Assembly: GCA_024636005.1 (NCBI GenBank)
Contig: JAGXHV010000032.1
Coordinates: 38,201 to 102,200 of the forward strand
Origin: Bacillota bacterium
GTDB lineage: Bacteria; Bacillota; Clostridia; Peptostreptococcales; Acidaminobacteraceae
Direction: 5' to 3'
Length of the DNA stretch: 64,000 bases
Part shown: positions 30,718-40,802 of the stretch, piece by piece
Layout: each line of letters opens with the position of its first letter
How positions within the stretch are numbered: the first letter of the stretch is position 1
Program-made: the position numbers and the translations under genes
The notes under the pieces: model-generated
Told to the model about the DNA's origin: nothing
What the model saw: only the letters and a program-made list of their open reading frames with translations
The model's database searches: none

Positions 30718-31905
30718 TCAGGGGGATGACTTCACAGAAAGAAATCTGGTGTAAGTGTTATCCATTCCAATTGCTCCAAGTGGTGCCGTAATCATAATAG
30801 CCAAAACAGCTACGGTCAGAATTGTGTTGCCTGATTCTACTCCTGCAGTCAATGGAATTGCACCTATTGCTGCTTGAACGGTCGCCTTAGGGACATATGA
30901 TATGGCGCAGAACAGTTTCTCTTTGAAATTGAGATTGGTTTTGATGAGACTGACATATACGCCAACAATTCTGAGCGATAACGCTGAGAAAATGAGTAAA
31001 ACAGACATGAATCCGGCACCTGCCAAATAACTGATGTCGACAGCTGCACCGACGAGCACGAATAGCATGAGTTCTGCGCCTACCCAAATTTTTGAAAATT
31101 TCCCCATGATTCTTTTGGCCAGCACAGGATATGTCTTCAGGACAGTCGCCCCGAGTGCCATTACCGCCAAAAGACCAGACATAGGAAAATAGGGTTCCAA
31201 AAAATTATCAAGAGACACAAAGATGAAAGATGTACTGATTATGATTAGTACTTTGATGGTATCCCTGATGTGTAGTGACTTAAAAACACGAACAAGCACT
31301 AGACCTGTTATAATCCCTAAGAGCATGCCAGAGAGTATTGAAATCGGTACAGACAGTAAAGTCATCACTGTGAAATCACCGCCACCATACATCCCTAGAA
31401 ATGCAGTGAAAAGAACGATGACATAGATGTCATCCACAGAAGCGCCTGCCATTATGAGTTGAGGGATATTCTTATCTTTGCCATGACCACTTTCCATAAG
31501 GTGGATCATTCTAGGGACAATTATGGCAGGGGATACTGCAGCTAGAACGGTACCCATGATTGCTGCTTCAAGGTAGGATACATTCAGGAAGATTGGAGCC
31601 AGTATGGTGACCGCAAATATTTCGAGTGTAGCCGGAACAAAACACATCAAGATTGCCGGTCTTCCAACTTTTCTCAAATCATTGAGGTCTATAGTAAGTC
31701 CTGCCCTTGTGAGAATGACAATAAGTGAGATTTCTCTAAGATCTGCGGAGATATTCAAAATATCATTTGAGATCAAGTCCAAAAGATGGGGGCCAAGAAG
31801 AATACCAGTGAGGATCATACCAATCAGACCTGGAATTTTGAGTTTGTTGAAGATGCCACTTAAACTGAAACCAATAATTAATATAAGAGCAAGACTGAAT
31901 AACAT
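30718..31905 (-). CDS. Cation:proton antiporter (CPA-type)
   Basis: LKIPGLIGMILTGILLGPHLLDLI, RAGLTIDL, AAVSPAIIVPRM, and GASVDDIYVI; start at 31905 after aggaggc. Confidence 0.85.
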   Translation of the reverse strand: MLFSLALILIIGFSLSGIFNKLKIPGLIGMILTGILLGPHLLDLISNDILNISADLREISLIVILTRAGLTIDLNDLRKVGRPAILMCFVPATLEIFAVTILAPIFLNVSYLEAAIMGTVLAAVSPAIIVPRMIHLMESGHGKDKNIPQLIMAGASVDDIYVIVLFTAFLGMYGGGDFTVMTLLSVPISILSGMLLGIITGLVLVRVFKSLHIRDTIKVLIIISTSFIFVSLDNFLEPYFPMSGLLAVMALGATVLKTYPVLAKRIMGKFSKIWVGAELMLFVLVGAAVDISYLAGAGFMSVLLIFSALSLRIVGVYVSLIKTNLNFKEKLFCAISYVPKATVQAAIGAIPLTAGVESGNTILTVAVLAIMITAPLGAIGMDNTYTRFLSVKSSP

Positions 31906-31998
31906 ATATGTATGCCTCCTGATTTGATATAATAAAATCGAGCTAAGAATAACATATAAAATGACGAAATACAATACTTTCAGGATGGTGAAATATTT

Positions 31999-33186
31999 AT
32001 GGTTACCTTTATTCTATTGATTATTATTTATTTGGCTTTCATCAGTCTTGGTCTCCCAGATGCTCTGCTTGGTGTCACATGGCCAATGATTAGATCGGAG
32101 TGGTTTCTGAGACTGGATGCTGCGGGTATAATCTCCATAGTGGTTACAGTGGGAACAATCAGCAGCAGTTTGCTCAGCGGACGTTTGATCAGACGCTTTG
32201 GTGAAGGCAAAATCACTTTTTTCAGTGGGTTGATGACCGGTACAGCATTGCTCGGATTTGCATACGCACCTTCTTACATCTGGTTTGTGTTATTGGCACT
32301 TCCGCTTGGTTTTGGCGCCGGTTCTGTCGATACTGCACTCAACCACTATGTCGCACTTCATTTCAAGGCGCATCATATGAATTGGCTGCATTCCTTTTGG
32401 GGCGTTGGTGCGACGTCAGGTCCCATACTGATGTCCATAATTCTAAAACAGACGGGTTCGTGGAGAATGGGGTATCAAAGTGTAGCCCTGATTCAGCTGG
32501 GACTAGCCGTAATACTGTTTCTCAGCTTGCCACTTTGGAAAAAGCATGCTGAAATGACCAGTGTAAGAGCAGATGTTGACAGTGTTGAAAATGAATTAGA
32601 ATCAGGTCAACAATTGCGGATCATTGAGGCACTTAAAATCAAAGGCGTTCCTTATGCTGTTTTGATATTCATGACTTATTGCGCTGTAGAATTTTCAGTA
32701 GGTCTATGGGGGAGCAGTTATTTGGTACAAATGAAAGGAATTCCTCTTGAAATCGCGGCAAGATGGGTGGCTTTTTACTTTGGTGGCATTACATTTGGCC
32801 GTCTTATATCTGGGTTTATCTCTTTCAAATTATCAAACGAAAAAATGATTTTATTTGGTATAATTATTGCACTTTCAGGTGCAGTTCTGTTGATATCAAA
32901 TTTCAGTAATACACTTGTTATGATCGCTTTTGTTTTACTTGGACTTGGATTTGCTCCAATTTTCCCCTCAATGATCCATGAAACCCCAATTCGGTTTGGC
33001 AGGGTTAAAGCGCAATCCATCATAGGAATCCAAATGGCTTCAGCATATATTGGAATCGCTTTATTTCCACCTATATTGGGATTAATGATGGAAGTGTTGG
33101 GCATGATGATGTTTCCAGTATTCATCTTTTTGTGTATAGTATTGCTTCTATATTTCACTTACAGATTAAATCATTCAAGGGTTTGA
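31999..33186 (+). CDS. MFS transporter
   Basis: 12-TM pattern; FISLGLPDALLGVTWP and GRLIRRFGEGKITFFSG. Confidence 0.85.
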   Translation: MVTFILLIIIYLAFISLGLPDALLGVTWPMIRSEWFLRLDAAGIISIVVTVGTISSSLLSGRLIRRFGEGKITFFSGLMTGTALLGFAYAPSYIWFVLLALPLGFGAGSVDTALNHYVALHFKAHHMNWLHSFWGVGATSGPILMSIILKQTGSWRMGYQSVALIQLGLAVILFLSLPLWKKHAEMTSVRADVDSVENELESGQQLRIIEALKIKGVPYAVLIFMTYCAVEFSVGLWGSSYLVQMKGIPLEIAARWVAFYFGGITFGRLISGFISFKLSNEKMILFGIIIALSGAVLLISNFSNTLVMIAFVLLGLGFAPIFPSMIHETPIRFGRVKAQSIIGIQMASAYIGIALFPPILGLMMEVLGMMMFPVFIFLCIVLLLYFTYRLNHSRV

Positions 33187-33245
33187 AATCCTTGAATAAG
33201 GATATATTAATGAGTATATGATTAACAGGAAAGAAGTGATTGTTT

Positions 33246-33758
33246 ATGGGAAAATATGAAACACCTGATTACACTGTAAATTACAAAGAGGACGAGTTTG
33301 AGATCCGGGAGTATTCTGATTTTTATATTGTAGAATATCAAAATGAAAAAGACAAATACAGTGACAATGGTTTCGGAACGCTGTTCAAGTACATCAGTCA
33401 AGACAATACCGACAACCTGAAAATGAAAATGACGATACCAGTCATTGAAGAAATTAAAAATGAAGGTCAGACCATAGCATTTGTTGTACCGAGTGCAAAT
33501 CTCGACAATATTCCAAAGCCCAATGATCCTTCATTGAATATCAAGAAATTTGAAAAGGGTACTTTTGCAGTCATAAGATACAGTGGAACGTCTGGTGAAG
33601 CGAAAGAACAAAAAATGATGGGACTTTTGGAGTCTTGGATAGGCGAACATAAGTACCTGAAACAATCCAATTTTATGCTGGCCTTCTACAATCCACCGTT
33701 TATGCCACCGATGTTCAGACGTAATGAAATCATGGTTAGGGTTTCCCAAATCGAATAG
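33246..33758 (+). CDS. SOUL heme-binding family protein
   Basis: YTVNYKEDEFEIREYSDFYIVE, MKMTIPV, and FMLAFYNPPFMPPMFRRNEIMV. Confidence 0.85.
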   Translation: MGKYETPDYTVNYKEDEFEIREYSDFYIVEYQNEKDKYSDNGFGTLFKYISQDNTDNLKMKMTIPVIEEIKNEGQTIAFVVPSANLDNIPKPNDPSLNIKKFEKGTFAVIRYSGTSGEAKEQKMMGLLESWIGEHKYLKQSNFMLAFYNPPFMPPMFRRNEIMVRVSQIE

Positions 33759-33765
33759 TGAATCA

Positions 33766-33971
33766 GAAAACGCCAAAGTGAATTTGGCGTTTTCAGACTG
33801 TAGACAAACGTCCAAATCCATCGTTACTGGATAAAATCCAGTTCAGTTACGACGCTATAGGTCGCGCCTTCACTGGATTTTATCCGTGCCTTGACTTTGA
33901 ACGTTTACTACAGCCTACAGTTTGATGACTTTATCATCACCCTGAAAACGCCAAAGTGAATTTGGCGTTTT
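33766..33971 (+). repeat. ~206-bp composite element: two identical 28-bp terminator hairpins flanking a 150-bp structured insert that ends in a family-2 repeat
   Basis: gaaaacgccaaagtgaatttggcgtttt at 33766-33793 and 33944-33971 (28/28); insert has ctgtag...ctacag ends, ggataaaatccag/ctggattttatcc arms, and TTTGATGACTTTATCATCACCCTG at 33921-33944. Confidence 0.85.
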
Positions 33972-33978
33972 TTAAATA

Positions 33979-34941
33979 TTACTTTGATCTGGTTTTTAAA
34001 AGTACCCGCAAATGTCCGAAGATATCAAATGCGACAATAATGATCACCACAGCAAGTGTTATGTTCAGACTGAGATCCAACACTGTTGAAAGTACAATGC
34101 TTTCATCTTTAAGAACGCTGTCGATAGCCGAAAAATTCCAAAAACCTGGAGTCATAATCAATTTTGCGAATATACCAACACCGATTATATCTATGGCAAT
34201 AGAGATAATCCGTGTAATGGATTGCCATTGTTTCTTTATAAGTAGATATAAATTTAAAATGAGATTTGAAACAATAGCGAAGTTGATCCAGATGAGAAAT
34301 GGCTTGAAAAGTTCCATGTTCAGTACGGGAATCACTTCGTTTTCACGTAATGCAATTACTAGAGCAGGTGTGGCTTGATTGATAGCGACTAAAAAAAAGC
34401 AAATGAATATGGATTCCAGAATAATATCCAAAAATTTGATTTTTTGGTGTGCTTCAGGAGCATTTTCAATGACTTTGAGAGACCAATCTCCAGTGATTGT
34501 TTCTTGTTCGCCAGGGCTGTAGTGCTGAATCAATACAAAGATCAAAGTGACTGTACCAATCGCTGAAAGTGAAGACTGCCAAATACTAGCGATGACTTTT
34601 ATAAAAAATTGTATCCCGTCCTTTGAATCTGGAAGCGTAATCATATTTGCTATTGTAAGACCAATGGCGATACCAATCAGAGCGATTTTAAGCACCAACC
34701 AATAGGTATCAATATAGGCTGGACCAATTAAACATCTGGGTCCCTCCATGTAGGCTTCAGCAACTTTCTTCGGATGGCCCATGGAACGGATTGCCATTTC
34801 AATTTCTGAATCAGTGTACTCTTTCTTACCAAAATTTTCTTCTAGGAAACCATACAAATTGGCTTTAATTTCTTCTAAAACATCACCTCGCTGTGTAGGT
34901 GAAATATATTTTCCTATAGTATAAAGATAGTTATTAATCAT
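33979..34941 (-). CDS. HAAS-type membrane protein (DUF1700-like), PadR-associated
   Basis: N-terminal YLYTIGKYISPTQRGDVLEEIKANLYGFLEENFG plus TM helices; overlaps the PadR gene by 4 bp. Confidence 0.7.
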   Translation of the reverse strand: MINNYLYTIGKYISPTQRGDVLEEIKANLYGFLEENFGKKEYTDSEIEMAIRSMGHPKKVAEAYMEGPRCLIGPAYIDTYWLVLKIALIGIAIGLTIANMITLPDSKDGIQFFIKVIASIWQSSLSAIGTVTLIFVLIQHYSPGEQETITGDWSLKVIENAPEAHQKIKFLDIILESIFICFFLVAINQATPALVIALRENEVIPVLNMELFKPFLIWINFAIVSNLILNLYLLIKKQWQSITRIISIAIDIIGVGIFAKLIMTPGFWNFSAIDSVLKDESIVLSTVLDLSLNITLAVVIIIVAFDIFGHLRVLLKTRSK

Positions 34942-35279
34942 TTCAAACCTCCAATTAATTTTGACATGGTCACATCAAGTGACTGCCATTCTTTGATCAA
35001 TACATCCCTTACCTCATGTCCAAGCGTACTAATCTTATAATATCTTCTGGGTCTATTTTCTTCAACTTGCCAAATAGAATCTAGAAGTCCTTGTTTCTCA
35101 AGCCTACGCATAAGTGGGTAAAGTGTATTTTGTTCAATAACCATATCTTTTTCACTGAGTGCTTGAATCAGAGAATATCCATATTGAGGTTGGTCCATCT
35201 GTGTTAAGACTGCCAAAACCAAAGTACCTCGCTTCATTTCTTGTTGAATATTAAGAACAATTTTTTCAGTTTCACTCAT
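34938..35279 (-). CDS. PadR family transcriptional regulator
   Basis: MKRGTLVLAVLTQMDQPQYGYSLIQALSEKDMVIEQNTLYPLMRRLEKQGLLDS; start MSETEK at 35279. Confidence 0.9.
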   Translation of the reverse strand: MSETEKIVLNIQQEMKRGTLVLAVLTQMDQPQYGYSLIQALSEKDMVIEQNTLYPLMRRLEKQGLLDSIWQVEENRPRRYYKISTLGHEVRDVLIKEWQSLDVTMSKLIGGLK

Positions 35280-35300
35280 ATAATCAACTCCTTTGATTAC

Positions 35301-35330
35301 ATTATAGTGTATGACACACAGTATTGTCAA
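35301..35330 (-). promoter_or_regulatory. Promoter of padR-HAAS pair
   Basis: Reverse strand TTGACA-18-TATAAT with a gtgt-atg-acac inverted repeat in the spacer. Confidence 0.65.
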
Positions 35331-35435
35331 GATAAAATACATTTATTTTCTTGAGAGTCACAAAAAAATAGTGTAGACTAAAATATGAAGGGTCACGAAA
35401 TAATCAAAATGAATGTAAATGAATTGGAGGGCAAC

Positions 35436-36788
35436 ATGGATACTGAAAAGTTCAAAAATGCACTTTTAGTCGAGGGTTTTTGCGATTTGAGGGTTCAAGA
35501 TTTTTCTTTCACGAGCATAAAAGGGACCAAGCGGGAACTGGACACAGTAGCAATCATCAGAAAAACCGGTGGCAACGTCAGGGTTCTTACTGGTGGAGGC
35601 TTTGGGACATTTTGTTTCACTGATCCAAGAGATTTGGAATTCGCCATAGGTGAAGCGAAAATTGCCAGTGATTTGATTCCGGGAAAAAAAATCTTAACCA
35701 ATTATGAAATCAATGTCGATCATGTGAAAGTATCTACAGAGATGGACCCGAGAAAAGTAAGCGTTGAAGATAAAAAGACGCTGATGAATAAATATATTGA
35801 TATTTTTATGAATTATGACAGTATTGTCAATTTAGAATCTGAGTATTATGAACAGTTTACGGATACACTAATATTAAACAACAAGGGAACTGAAGTGAGA
35901 CAGGAAGAACTCATTTGTGGAATAACTTTCCGAGTGACATCAAAAAAGGGCGACTTGACTCAAATTACGCGTTTGTCGTTTGGTGGTAACACGAACTTTT
36001 CTGATTTGCTTGATCAAGATGAGGCAGTTCATGCCAAGGCAAAGCAGACCATCGACTTGCTCGATGCAGAACCCGTAGTCGGAGGCAATTATGATGTGGT
36101 TCTAGATAGCGACGTAAGCGGCCTTTTTATTCATGAGGCTTTTGGTCACCTTAGTGAGTCGGATAACCTTGTGGGCAATCTATCGCTTGCTGAAACGATG
36201 AAACTCGGAGAGACTTTCGCGACTCCTGATTTTAATGTAATAGACGATCCGACAATGAACGGATATCCAGGAAGCTATTCTTATGATCATGAGGGAACCA
36301 TAGCCAAAAAGACTTATCTGATTAAGGGCGGTAAGCTTAGCGGAAGGTTACATTCGCTTGAAAGTGCCAACCTGATGAAAGAGACACCTACTGGGCATGC
36401 AAGGGCGAAAAATTTTGGTTTTACACCAATTGTCAGAATGGGCAATATCTATATTGATAAAGATAAGCATAGTCTTGAAGACATGATCAAATCCATTGAC
36501 AATGGCCTTTACTTGTTCGGATCAGCAGGGGGACAAACAAGTGGAGATACCTTCACATTTGCCGTACAAGGTGCTTATAAAATTGAAAATGGTGAAATCA
36601 AGGGCATGGTACGTGATCTGGCACTTACTGGCCATCTGTTCACAACACTTAAGAATATTGAGATGATTGGTAATGAGATAGGATTTTCTAAGGCCGGTGG
36701 TTGCGGGAAAGGTGGACAAATCCTAATTCAATCGGGTAAAGGGTCTGCACCGATTAAAATTAAGAATATGGGTATAGGGGGAAGATGA
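35436..36788 (+). CDS. tldD: TldD family metalloprotease
   Basis: LFIHEAFGHLSESDN (HExxxH) and GTIAKKTYLIKGG; RBS ttggagg. Confidence 0.9.
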   Translation: MDTEKFKNALLVEGFCDLRVQDFSFTSIKGTKRELDTVAIIRKTGGNVRVLTGGGFGTFCFTDPRDLEFAIGEAKIASDLIPGKKILTNYEINVDHVKVSTEMDPRKVSVEDKKTLMNKYIDIFMNYDSIVNLESEYYEQFTDTLILNNKGTEVRQEELICGITFRVTSKKGDLTQITRLSFGGNTNFSDLLDQDEAVHAKAKQTIDLLDAEPVVGGNYDVVLDSDVSGLFIHEAFGHLSESDNLVGNLSLAETMKLGETFATPDFNVIDDPTMNGYPGSYSYDHEGTIAKKTYLIKGGKLSGRLHSLESANLMKETPTGHARAKNFGFTPIVRMGNIYIDKDKHSLEDMIKSIDNGLYLFGSAGGQTSGDTFTFAVQGAYKIENGEIKGMVRDLALTGHLFTTLKNIEMIGNEIGFSKAGGCGKGGQILIQSGKGSAPIKIKNMGIGGR

Positions 36789-36789
36789 C

Positions 36790-38106
36790 ATGAAGACATT
36801 ACTTGAAAAAGTCCTCAGGGTGTGTGATCACGCAGAAGTATATTCAAGAGTCGTATTCAGCACATCGGTATCGGTTCAATCTGGAGAAATGCAAGGCATA
36901 GAGTCTGAAAAAAAGACGGAAGTTGCCATAAGGATTGTCAAGGGGGATAAGATGGGCGCGGCTGTTGCAACATCACTTGAAGATGAATCCATCATTGAAA
37001 GAGCTATGGTTTCACTTGAAAACCAAAAGTCTGAAGCTGTGGAATTTCCTAATGAAAAAGTAAAAGATGTAAACTGCTCATCTGATGTTGTTAGAAATAT
37101 GACCACTCAGCAATTGGTGAAGCTGACTTTTGATGTTTCGGACAGATTAAAAGTGATAGCTTCAGACATCACATCAGGAGTTGAATTCATAAAAACAGTA
37201 AAAGAAGTTAAAATGGTCAATAGCTCGGGATTTGAAAGTGAATATGATTATACCAATATAGCTGTACAGATATACACTTTGAACGAACAAGGTTTTTATA
37301 GCACAACTAAAGAGTATTCAGGTAGTGATCTCCCCTTAATAAAGGATGAACATTTAGAGAAAATGATTGAACTTCATAGACTCGGCAATCAGATGGTAAC
37401 CCTTGAAAACGAGAAAATGCCAGTTGTCTTTTCCGGAAATGTAATGGGCTCACTCATGCTCAGAGTGCTCGGTGGAGTAAATGGGGGTAATGTTTCGAAG
37501 GGCATATCCCCAGTCGGTGATAAACTCGGAAAGAAGCTTTTTTCTGAAAAAATAACCATACGGGATGATGCGACAATGCCACTGGGTTGCAACTCATTTG
37601 CTTTTGATGATGAAGGGACACCTGCACAAAATACTGTGATCTATGAAAATGGGGTGCTTAAAAGTTTTTTGGTGAGCTGTGGGCAATCAAAAAAGCTTGG
37701 CATGAAACCTACAGGAAATGCACAAAAAAGAACGCTCTTCTCAAAAGAAATTGAAGATGCACCTTCAGTGTTTGATACGAATATCATTATTGAGGGTCAT
37801 TCAATTTCAGATGAAGCAATCATCGGTGGCATCAAAAGGGGACTTTTTATCACAGGCGTGATGGGAGCTCACACCGGTAATATCAATCAAGGGGATTTTT
37901 CAATGAATATCTCTTCTGGATTTTTGATCGAAAACGGCAAATTGGTGGGAAAAGTAAAGGGAGCCATGATTGCTGGCAATATCTATGATCTGTTTCAAAA
38001 GGTAGAAGTTATAGGGTCTGAAAAAGAAGTCATGAGAAGTATTTTTTACACAATGGGATACTCACCGATGGTACTTTTCAGTGAAGCAAATATAGTGGGG
38101 AAATAG
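36790..38106 (+). CDS. pmbA: TldE/PmbA family protein (TldD partner)
   Basis: Paralogous to TldD, lacks HExxxH; MPLGCNSFAFDDEGTPAQNTVIYENGVLKSFL. Confidence 0.9.
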   Translation: MKTLLEKVLRVCDHAEVYSRVVFSTSVSVQSGEMQGIESEKKTEVAIRIVKGDKMGAAVATSLEDESIIERAMVSLENQKSEAVEFPNEKVKDVNCSSDVVRNMTTQQLVKLTFDVSDRLKVIASDITSGVEFIKTVKEVKMVNSSGFESEYDYTNIAVQIYTLNEQGFYSTTKEYSGSDLPLIKDEHLEKMIELHRLGNQMVTLENEKMPVVFSGNVMGSLMLRVLGGVNGGNVSKGISPVGDKLGKKLFSEKITIRDDATMPLGCNSFAFDDEGTPAQNTVIYENGVLKSFLVSCGQSKKLGMKPTGNAQKRTLFSKEIEDAPSVFDTNIIIEGHSISDEAIIGGIKRGLFITGVMGAHTGNINQGDFSMNISSGFLIENGKLVGKVKGAMIAGNIYDLFQKVEVIGSEKEVMRSIFYTMGYSPMVLFSEANIVGK

Positions 38107-38109
38107 GTA

Positions 38110-38130
38110 ATTTTTTGTGAAACAAAAAAT
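38110..38130. terminator. Hairpin adjoining repeat copy 3
   Basis: attttttgt-gaa-acaaaaaat, 9-bp perfect stem right after pmbA stop. Confidence 0.7.
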
Positions 38131-38173
38131 CGCGTAGTTAAGTTTCCAAAGGAAACTTATTAGCGCCTCAGTT
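38130..38173 (-). repeat. Family-1 intergenic repeat, copy 3 (reverse orientation)
   Basis: Reverse complement reads aactgaggcgctaataagtttcc-ttt-ggaaacttaactacgcga. Confidence 0.9.
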
Positions 38174-38227
38174 GACATTTCAAGATGTTCCTGTTTGAGA
38201 ACTATTAAGTATATTAATCACAATAAA

Positions 38228-38280
38228 ACTGCTAGAAATGAGCTTTTATAGACTCTCATCTCTAGCAGTTTTTTTATACG
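38228..38280 (-). terminator. Terminator hairpin of HD-GYP gene, possibly bidirectional
   Basis: aaaactgctagaaatgag...ctcatctctagcagttttttt. Confidence 0.8.
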
Positions 38281-39390
38281 TCAATCATAGATTATTTTTT
38301 CAATGGTCAGGTTATGTGTTTTCATTAAATCGACATGACCATCTGGAGTCTCATCCAACCTGTTGTCTTTTAAGATTCGCATCACTGGTCTAAGAGGATG
38401 TGATGTACTGTTTTTCAGTACAATGCCTTTTCTTCCGTCTGAAAGTAAGACGTGTGTGCCCGCAGGATAAGGCACTATGCATCTTGAAAAGATGTTTGAA
38501 AGTTCAAAATCGAAGAGCCTACCAGCATTACCCATAATGTATTCGATTACTTCATTGTGTAAAAATGCGCTTCTGTGTTTTCGATCAGAGGTCATCGCAT
38601 CATAAACATCCGCCAACATAACAATTTTTGCATGAGGATGAATGTCTTCATTTTCAAGTTCGCCGGGATAACCGGAACCATCAATTCGTTCATGATGATG
38701 GAGTACAATGGTACGCACATGGCTGTTTAGAGTGGTGTTTGCAGTAAGAATTTCATGGCCATGAATAGGATGTTGTCTCATTTCGCGCCAGGCCACATCA
38801 GAAAGTGGATTGGGGTGATCATACAAATCCTTAGAAAAGTTTTTGTAACCTATGTTGATTAAGAGTGAGGCAATCGCTATATTTCGTATTTCCTTGATGT
38901 TAAGACCTTTCTTGACAGCGAGCATGATGGAAAGTACTGCAGTATTGACGGCATGCTCATAGAGATAATCATTTTCTGATTTGATGTCCATGATAGATAT
39001 TTTGAGATCGTTCGAATTTAAGATTTCATCAATGAGTGATTCGGAAACATGATCGATGACTTCGAGAAGTTCCTGTCCTGAATTGCCATAAACAAGCTGT
39101 TGTTTTTGTTTGTTGATTTCTTCGGTAAATCGGGCCATGCTGTCCTTGATGTCAAAAATAGCTTTTTTTCGGATTTCAGGACTGATGATGTCTTTGACTT
39201 CTTCTTCGAGAATATCTTCTTCGTCCTGATTTTTGACATAGAGTGATTTGAACCCAAGAGCTTTTATTCTGGCTATATTCTTTGGATTGAGTATAACGTT
39301 TTTTCTGAGCAATATTTGATTTTTGATATTGACCAAGTTTTCAGCTAGCATGGTATTGTCTTTTAAAAAATCAAGAGGTATAAAACGCAT
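38281..39390 (-). CDS. HD-GYP domain protein
   Basis: HHHERIDGSGYPGEL, LADVYDAMTSDRKHRSA, and HAVNTAVLSIMLA. Confidence 0.9.
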   Translation of the reverse strand: MRFIPLDFLKDNTMLAENLVNIKNQILLRKNVILNPKNIARIKALGFKSLYVKNQDEEDILEEEVKDIISPEIRKKAIFDIKDSMARFTEEINKQKQQLVYGNSGQELLEVIDHVSESLIDEILNSNDLKISIMDIKSENDYLYEHAVNTAVLSIMLAVKKGLNIKEIRNIAIASLLINIGYKNFSKDLYDHPNPLSDVAWREMRQHPIHGHEILTANTTLNSHVRTIVLHHHERIDGSGYPGELENEDIHPHAKIVMLADVYDAMTSDRKHRSAFLHNEVIEYIMGNAGRLFDFELSNIFSRCIVPYPAGTHVLLSDGRKGIVLKNSTSHPLRPVMRILKDNRLDETPDGHVDLMKTHNLTIEKIIYD

Positions 39391-39501
39391 AATCACACTC
39401 CAATCCTTTTTCTTGATTTTAACATAAAATTAGTTGTGAATATAAAGGTTTTTTTTGTTTTTTGTAGAACATTATATATTAGTAGGAAAAGAGGTGCGGA
39501 T

Positions 39502-39945
39502 ATGTTTCATAATGAGATCAAAAAAAAGCTTCGAACACTCAAACAACAAGAAATTGGAATCCGCACCAATTACGGTGGCATAGAAGCGAACGGGATTCGA
39601 TTGATTTGGGATCAATATTTCTCGACAAAGACGATTGATGACCAAACAGTGAAATACAGCCTCAAAAAACTATCTGAAATGAATCATGATGATCGAAAAG
39701 AGGTTTTTGACGCTTTTTTTTGCTCTGTATTCATCCAACATTATAAAGAAAACGGTATTCCAGTCACAGATATGTTTGATATGAGCCTGTTATCTTATTT
39801 TGGGTTACCTGCAACGGCAACAATGGAAGATATAAAAAGTCGTTTCAGACATCTGGCGAAGATCAACCACCCAGACAAAGGTGGCAGCTCGGATGTATTC
39901 ATAGAGATTTTAGATGCATATGAGCAATTGACTTCAAAATTCTAG
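39502..39945 (+). CDS. C-terminal J-domain (DnaJ-like) protein
   Basis: SYFGLPATATMEDIKSRFRHLAKINHPDKGGSSDVFIEILDAYEQL with HPD; start at 39502. Confidence 0.8.
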   Translation: MFHNEIKKKLRTLKQQEIGIRTNYGGIEANGIRLIWDQYFSTKTIDDQTVKYSLKKLSEMNHDDRKEVFDAFFCSVFIQHYKENGIPVTDMFDMSLLSYFGLPATATMEDIKSRFRHLAKINHPDKGGSSDVFIEILDAYEQLTSKF

Positions 39946-40697
39946 TCCTCAATGGCATGTATGATCATCCTGCCATTTTTAGTTTCATAGCTGCATGTCG
40001 CAAGAGTCAATAGGGCTTTATCTTCACTGAAGATAAAGCCTTTTTTATGCATGGAATAGGACATCAGAGTCTGCAGGTAACTCTCATAATCTAGACCTTG
40101 GAAATTAATCTCAAGTTTGTAATCATCAGCGGATACAATATAAGCGGAAAAAATGGTATAGGTTTTCTCTCCATATAGACCACTTATTTTAATTGTGTCA
40201 TGAGTATTGAAATAGGTTTCTTCCTTATACTCGTGTAAGCCACCAAACATGGTTCCATTTTTCATGTAATGCCCATAGATGATGGTGTGCTGATCATTGA
40301 ATTGACCAAGGTTTCTATAGTCCATGAAAATCGCTCCAGCATCACTGCTATTTTTGTAAATATCTTTATTCAGATAAAAGGCGTTGTCTATACCTCTGAG
40401 AACTGGATAATCTATTATTGTGTCAGAGATTTCAATCCAACCTGTAAAATCAGGATTTACTGCTAGATACTCTAAATTTTTATTGGGCTTATAATCATAC
40501 TTGCTGTTTTTCGGTTCAATGGGAAGTTCTATCGATTCCACTTCTTCCACGATATCCGTCGTTCTATTGACAATGAGTTGTGAGACTTCATCTTCAGACG
40601 CCTTTCTCTGGATGAGTATTGAACCGCTAACAATAGCTATTATTATCAACAGAATAATAGAACTATTAAGGAAGAATTTTTTTTGATTTTTAGTCAT
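39942..40697 (-). CDS. srtB: Class B sortase
   Basis: TM anchor; HTIIYGHYMKNGTMFGGLHEY, LLTLATCSYE (TLxTC), and distal Arg; start at MTKNQKK. Confidence 0.85.
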   Translation of the reverse strand: MTKNQKKFFLNSSIILLIIIAIVSGSILIQRKASEDEVSQLIVNRTTDIVEEVESIELPIEPKNSKYDYKPNKNLEYLAVNPDFTGWIEISDTIIDYPVLRGIDNAFYLNKDIYKNSSDAGAIFMDYRNLGQFNDQHTIIYGHYMKNGTMFGGLHEYKEETYFNTHDTIKISGLYGEKTYTIFSAYIVSADDYKLEINFQGLDYESYLQTLMSYSMHKKGFIFSEDKALLTLATCSYETKNGRMIIHAIED

Positions 40698-40716
40698 TGT
40701 AATCACCTCTCGATTC

Positions 40717-40745
40717 ATTTTATCACGTTAAGAAATAAAAATCAA
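40717..40745 (-). promoter_or_regulatory. Predicted srtB promoter
   Basis: Reverse strand TTGATT-17-TAAAAT. Confidence 0.5.
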
Positions 40746-40750
40746 ATTAA

Positions 40751-40767
40751 TTGAAAATAATTCTCAA
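40751..40767. promoter_or_regulatory. Fur-like box between divergent srtB and FAS1-LPQTG genes
   Basis: TTGAAAATAATTCTCAA: 12 of 14 defined positions of TGATAATNATTATCA. Confidence 0.65.
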
Positions 40768-40773
40768 TTTAAG

Positions 40774-40802
40774 TTGACAATAATCACAATAAGTGATATA
40801 TT
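40774..40802 (+). promoter_or_regulatory. Promoter of FAS1-LPQTG gene
   Basis: TTGACA-17-TATATT, then perfect palindrome TTATGATCATAA at 40801-40812. Confidence 0.7.

Noticed and set aside
33798-33920. Structured insert as a known riboswitch or tRNA
   Set aside because: No tRNA cloverleaf or T-loop and no recognisable riboswitch core; it lies downstream, not upstream, of a gene.
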